Below, in pieces: positions 60,258-64,000 of a stretch of 64,000 bases of DNA. The position numbers and the translations under genes were made by a program. Source of the stretch: Pseudomonas asturiensis. Lineage in GTDB: Bacteria > Pseudomonadota > Gammaproteobacteria > Pseudomonadales > Pseudomonadaceae. The stretch spans positions 137,408 through 201,407 of the forward strand of contig NZ_FRDA01000011.1 of the NCBI RefSeq assembly GCF_900143095.1, written 5' to 3'. Position 1 is the stretch's first letter. The number at the start of each line of letters is the position of its first letter. The notes under the pieces were generated by a model that ran no database searches, had not been told where the DNA came from, and worked only from the letters and a program-made list of their open reading frames with translations.

Positions 60258-62234
60258 ATGCAGACGCCGCTGATCGACCTGCGGGCCATTCGCAAATCCT
60301 ACGGCGGTGGCGACAGCCCACAGGTCAACGTGCTGCAAGGTATCGACCTGTCGATCCACGCCGGTGAATTCGTGGCGATTGTCGGCGCGTCCGGTTCCGG
60401 CAAGTCGACGCTGATGAATATCCTGGGCTGCCTGGACCGGCCGACCTCGGGCGAGTACCTGTTTGCCGGGGAAAATGTTGCCGAACTGGGCAGCGACGAG
60501 CTGGCCTGGCTGCGCCGCGAGGCGTTCGGTTTTGTGTTTCAGGGCTATCACCTGATCCCGTCCGGCTCGGCACAGGAAAACGTCGAAATGCCGGCGATCT
60601 ATGCCGGAACACCGGCTGCGCAACGGCATGCCCGTGCCGCCGCCCTGCTCGACCGGCTGGGGCTCGCTTCACGCACCGGCAACCGCCCGCATCAGCTGTC
60701 CGGCGGTCAGCAGCAGCGGGTGTCCATCGCGCGCGCGCTGATGAACGGCGGCCACATCATCCTCGCTGACGAACCCACCGGCGCGCTGGACAGCCAAAGT
60801 GGCGCGGACGTCATGACGTTGCTGGACGAGCTGGCCAGCCAGGGCCACGTCGTTATTCTGATTACCCACGACCGGGACGTCGCCGCCCGCGCCAGACGCA
60901 TCATCGAAATCAGCGACGGGCGTATCGTCAGCGACACACTCAACGGGACAGCTGATGCTGCCCAGCCTGCGACCAACCCGGTCGCCCTGCAGGCCGTCGA
61001 TCTGCGGGCGCGTCTGGCCCAGGGCAGCAGCACTCGCGGCGCCTGGAAAGGTGAATTGCTCGACGCCGTACAGGCGGCCTGGCGGGTGATGTGGATCAAC
61101 CGGTTTCGCACCGCACTGACGCTGCTGGGCATCGTCATCGGCGTCGCTTCGGTGGTGGTCATGCTGGCAGTCGGCGAAGGCAGCAAACGCCAGGTCATGG
61201 CACAGATGTCATCGTTCGGCTCCAACATCATTTACCTCAACGGCAAAGCGCCGAGTCCGCGCGCGCCGAAAGGCATCATCACCCTTGAAGAAGTCGCTGC
61301 GCTGGGTGATCTGCCCGAGGTGCGGATGATCATGCCGGTCAATGGCGGCCAGGCCGGCGTGCGCTTCGGCAATGTCGATCACTCCAGCTACGTGGGTGGC
61401 AACGACACGCATTTTCCGGCGATTTTCAATTGGCCGGTGGTTGAAGGCAGTTACTTCACCGAAGCCGATGAGCAGAGTGCCGCAGCGGTGGCCGTAATCG
61501 GCCACAAGGTCAGGCAGAAGTTGTTCGGTGACCGGATCGACCCCATCGGTCAGTACATCCTGATCGAGAACGTGCCGTTCCAGGTGGTCGGCGTGCTTCA
61601 GGAAAAAGGTGCAAGCTCCGGCGACCTGGACAGCGACAACCGCATCGCGATTCCGTATTCGTCGGCCAGTATTCGCCTGTTCGGCTCGCAGGACCCTGAA
61701 TACATCACCCTCGCCACCCGCGATGCCGACAACGTCAAACAGGCCGAAGCAGCGATCCGCGACCTGCTCGATCGCCTGCACAACGGCAAGCAGGACTACG
61801 AGCTGACCAACAACGCGGCGATGATCCAGGCCGAAGCCCGCACCCAGAACACGCTGTCGTTGATGCTGGGCTCGATTGCGGCGATTTCGCTGCTGGTCGG
61901 CGGCATTGGCGTGATGAACATCATGCTGATGACTGTGCGTGAGCGAACCCGCGAGATCGGCATCCGCATGGCCACCGGCGCACGTCAGACCGACATTCTG
62001 CGCCAGTTCCTCACCGAAGCGGTGATGCTCTCGGTCGTTGGCGGCCTGGCCGGCATCGTGCTGGCGCTGGGCATGGGCGCGGTGTTGTTGCTGAGCAAGG
62101 TCGCGGTGGCCTTTTCGCTGTCGGCCGTGGCGGGAGCCTTTGGCTGCGCGCTGATCACCGGGGTGATCTTCGGTTTCATGCCCGCCCGAAAAGCTGCCCG
62201 GCTCGATCCGGTTGCGGCCCTCACCAGTCAATGA
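60258..62234 (+). CDS. pvdT: pyoverdine efflux ABC transporter PvdT (MacB-like)
   Basis: A 658-residue fusion of ATPase and membrane domains. N-terminal ABC domain: Walker A GASGSGKST (43-51), Q-loop FVFQGYHLIPSGS, signature LSGGQQQR, Walker B ILADEPTGALD and H-loop THD. A first membrane helix at about 285-305 is followed by a large periplasmic domain and three C-terminal helices (about 535-650), the MacB layout. It drives secretion or recycling of mature pyoverdine from the periplasm. Its start follows the pvdR stop directly and its end overlaps opmQ by 4 bases. Confidence 0.95.
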   Translation: MQTPLIDLRAIRKSYGGGDSPQVNVLQGIDLSIHAGEFVAIVGASGSGKSTLMNILGCLDRPTSGEYLFAGENVAELGSDELAWLRREAFGFVFQGYHLIPSGSAQENVEMPAIYAGTPAAQRHARAAALLDRLGLASRTGNRPHQLSGGQQQRVSIARALMNGGHIILADEPTGALDSQSGADVMTLLDELASQGHVVILITHDRDVAARARRIIEISDGRIVSDTLNGTADAAQPATNPVALQAVDLRARLAQGSSTRGAWKGELLDAVQAAWRVMWINRFRTALTLLGIVIGVASVVVMLAVGEGSKRQVMAQMSSFGSNIIYLNGKAPSPRAPKGIITLEEVAALGDLPEVRMIMPVNGGQAGVRFGNVDHSSYVGGNDTHFPAIFNWPVVEGSYFTEADEQSAAAVAVIGHKVRQKLFGDRIDPIGQYILIENVPFQVVGVLQEKGASSGDLDSDNRIAIPYSSASIRLFGSQDPEYITLATRDADNVKQAEAAIRDLLDRLHNGKQDYELTNNAAMIQAEARTQNTLSLMLGSIAAISLLVGGIGVMNIMLMTVRERTREIGIRMATGARQTDILRQFLTEAVMLSVVGGLAGIVLALGMGAVLLLSKVAVAFSLSAVAGAFGCALITGVIFGFMPARKAARLDPVAALTSQ

Positions 62235-63634
62235 ATAATCAATCCATGAAAGCACACTTCACGCTGTTGACCACTTGCCTGTTGCTGGCCGCCTGCAGCA
62301 CGCCAGCACCCGGCCCGGACAGCGGCATCCAGCCACCGCCGACCTGGGCGTTCGCCCAGAGCGCCGCGACCCAACGCAGCGATGCGCGTTGGTGGCAACG
62401 CTTCGGCAGCCCACAACTGAATCGTCTGATCGAACAGGCCAGCCGTGACAGCCATGAAGTCGGCGCAGCCATGGCGAGGGTGCATCAGGCTCAGGCGACG
62501 GCGATTATCGGTGGCGCACCCCTGCTGCCTGAACTGAGTTACGACCTGCGCGGCGAGCGCAAAAAATTCATGCGCAGCAGCGACCGCAAGGCCAATCCGT
62601 CGGACGACAACAACACCGACATGTTCACCGCCGACCTGACCGCCAGCTACGAAGTGGACTTCTGGGGCGGTGTGGCGGCCGGTCGCGACAGCGCCTTGCA
62701 AAGCCTGCGCGCCAGCCAGTTCGATCAGGCAACCGTTGAGCTGACCCTGCTCAGCAACGTAGCCGACCGTTACGCACAAACCCTGTCGGCCCGCGAGCAA
62801 GGCCGTATCGCCGAGCTGAACCTGGCCAACGCCAAGGATGTATTGCGTCTGGTGCAGACACGCTACGACTCGGGCTCAGCGACGGCGCTGGAATTGGCGC
62901 AACAAAAGAATCTGGTCGCCACTCAGCAGCGCGAGTTGCCGCGCATTCAGCAACTGGCCAATGAACAACTGATCACCCTCGCCGCCTTGCTGGGTCAGCC
63001 GGTGCAGAACCTCGCACTGAACAACGAGGCATTCGATACGCTCAGTTGGCCGGACATCGGCAGCGGCGTGCCCAGCGACCTGCTGACCCGCCGTCCTGAC
63101 CTGGCCAGGGCCGAAGCCGAGCTGGCAGCCGCGCAAGCCGACGTCACCGTTGCCCGCGCGGCGATGCTGCCCAAGCTGACCCTGAGCGCCCGCGTCGGCA
63201 CCGAGTCGATCCGCGCCGAAGACTGGCTGCGCACGCCCTTCACCAGCCTGGCAGCGGGCCTGGTCGGACCGATCTTCAACAACGGCCGCCTCGGTGCCGA
63301 GCGTGATAAAGCCAAGGCGCGCCAGGAAGAACTGCTGGAAACCTACCGTGGCGCGATCATCAACAGCTTCGCCGACGTGGAAAAGGCCCTGAACAGCATT
63401 GATGGCCTTGATCAACAACGCGGGTGGCACGAAGAAGAACTGAAACAGGCTCAGACCGCGTTTCGCATCGCACAGAGCCGCTATCAGGAAGGTGCCGAAG
63501 ACCTGCTGACCGTGCTGGAAACCCAGCGAACCCTGTACCAGGCACAAGACGTGAGCGTGCAGTTGAGACTGTCACGGGTGCAGGCCAGTATCGCGCTGTA
63601 CAAGGCGCTGGGCGGTGGGTGGCAGGTACGTTGA
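62231..63634 (+). CDS. opmQ: outer-membrane efflux lipoprotein OmpQ/OpmQ (TolC-like)
   Basis: A 467-residue outer-membrane factor of the NodT/OprM type. The lipobox LAAC puts acylated Cys at about 22. Two repeated OEP helical halves follow, beginning ARWWQRFGSPQLNRLIEQASRDSHEVGAAMARVHQAQA and, in the second, DLLTRRPDLARAEAELAAAQADVTVARAAMLPKLTL. It would form the exit duct for PvdRT. The ATG overlaps the pvdT stop (ATGA); an ATG five codons on is an alternative. It ends 54 bases before an IS110-type element. Confidence 0.93.
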   Translation: MNNQSMKAHFTLLTTCLLLAACSTPAPGPDSGIQPPPTWAFAQSAATQRSDARWWQRFGSPQLNRLIEQASRDSHEVGAAMARVHQAQATAIIGGAPLLPELSYDLRGERKKFMRSSDRKANPSDDNNTDMFTADLTASYEVDFWGGVAAGRDSALQSLRASQFDQATVELTLLSNVADRYAQTLSAREQGRIAELNLANAKDVLRLVQTRYDSGSATALELAQQKNLVATQQRELPRIQQLANEQLITLAALLGQPVQNLALNNEAFDTLSWPDIGSGVPSDLLTRRPDLARAEAELAAAQADVTVARAAMLPKLTLSARVGTESIRAEDWLRTPFTSLAAGLVGPIFNNGRLGAERDKAKARQEELLETYRGAIINSFADVEKALNSIDGLDQQRGWHEEELKQAQTAFRIAQSRYQEGAEDLLTVLETQRTLYQAQDVSVQLRLSRVQASIALYKALGGGWQVR

Positions 63635-63687
63635 CTACAAAGCGAAGACGCCTCTTTCAAGTCCTGTGGGAGATTCTATGGTTGTCA

Positions 63688-64000
63688 TCAAGCCATAATC
63701 AGCCCTTTCGGTTGGTACTCGCTCTGATTTTTCAGCAGGGAGAACGCGATCCGAGCGAGCTTACGGCTGAGCATGACAAGCACCTGGGTAGTCGCTTTTC
63801 CGCTGCTCAGGTGTTCGTTGTAGAACCCTTTCCAGGTACTTGATCGACAGGCCGACATGGCTGCGTTATGCAGTAATCGACGAACTTCCGAGCACCCTCG
63901 CTTGGTTAAGGATCTACGACCATTTTTTTGGCCCGAGTCACTCACCCTCAGATCCATGCCCAAAAAAGCGATGAAAGAATCGCTGCTTTTAAAGTCGCCT
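63688..64000 (-). mobile_element. IS110-family transposase, C-terminal part (cut by window edge)
   Basis: An open frame enters from the right edge and ends at 63688. The 103 visible residues form the C-terminal half of the IS110/IS116/IS902 transposase domain: FIAFLGMDLRVSDSGQKNGRRSLTKRGCSEVRRLLHNAA in two parts, then MLSRKLARIAFSLLKNQ. The conserved Gly, Ser and KRG positions of the transposase_20 domain are present. No terminal inverted repeats are expected for this family, so the exact element end is not visible; it lies between opmQ and this stop codon. Whether the copy is intact is unknown. Confidence 0.85.

Noticed and set aside
59085..63634. MacAB-TolC macrolide efflux system
   Set aside because: The domains fit, but the perfect PvdS box and the facing pvdQ-type acylase favour PvdRT-OpmQ pyoverdine efflux.
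63688..63963. A complete 91-residue gene starting at a TTG at 63963
   Set aside because: The frame stays open to the window edge and the upstream residues (FIAF before LGMDLR) continue the IS110 transposase domain, so the TTG is internal.

Overview
The window is chromosomal DNA of a fluorescent Pseudomonas, most likely of the P. syringae group. This rests on gene order shared with other pseudomonads (hybrid kinase-fabA-fabB; htpG; branched-chain carrier next to sdhCDAB-sucAB-lpdG-sucCD with divergent gltA; etfBA facing ETF-QO; leuCD-methyltransferase-leuB-asd; uvrB-gltX), on pyoverdine genes, and on typical Pseudomonas intergenic palindromes of the form GTGGGAGCGAGCTTGCTCGC. Species assignment is inference; no database was searched.

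Layout. 1-2.4 kb: the end of a hybrid sensor kinase and the fabA-fabB pair for unsaturated fatty acids. 2.6-8.2 kb: pirin, dienelactone-hydrolase-like protein, the chaperone HtpG, a small lipoprotein with an AlgU-type promoter, and a branched-chain amino acid carrier. 8.7-21.9 kb: the TCA block, with sdhC-D-A-B, sucA-B, lpdG, sucC-D leftward and gltA rightward from a shared region holding two good sigma-70 promoters. 21.9-27.3 kb: a START-like secreted protein, a Cys-rich YkgJ-like protein, a lipoprotein, a MocR-type regulator, and a three-gene envelope operon (solitary solute-binding protein, two lipoproteins). 27.4-31.3 kb: electron-transfer flavoprotein genes and the divergent ETF-ubiquinone oxidoreductase, whose promoter carries a PsrA-type operator.

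31.4-38.8 kb: an AraC regulator facing an alcohol dehydrogenase, then a galactonate operon (dgoK, dgoA, dgoD, MFS carrier, IclR regulator) with a candidate operator and promoter in front of dgoK. 38.9-45.4 kb: asd, leuB, a methyltransferase, leuD, leuC and a divergent LysR regulator. 45.5-49.7 kb: a PAS-GGDEF-EAL protein, ibpA with a sigma-32 promoter and ROSE-like RNA thermometer, dusC and a thioesterase. 49.9-50.4 kb: a leftward tRNA operon Ala-Glu-Ala-Glu. 50.5-56.5 kb: gltX, uvrB, an aromatic/aspartate aminotransferase and a Gln/Ser-repeat small protein. 56.5-63.6 kb: the periplasmic acylase PvdQ facing the PvdR-PvdT-OpmQ efflux system, with PvdS-type iron-starvation promoter motifs between them. 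The window ends inside an IS110-family transposase.

The gene set is mainly housekeeping metabolism. The observations most worth a second look are regulatory (PvdS boxes, PsrA box, ROSE element, AlgU promoter, dgo operator), the envelope operon at 25.3-27.3 kb and the repeat protein at 56.2 kb. I saw no phage, CRISPR, secretion or defence system and no clearly new multi-gene system.
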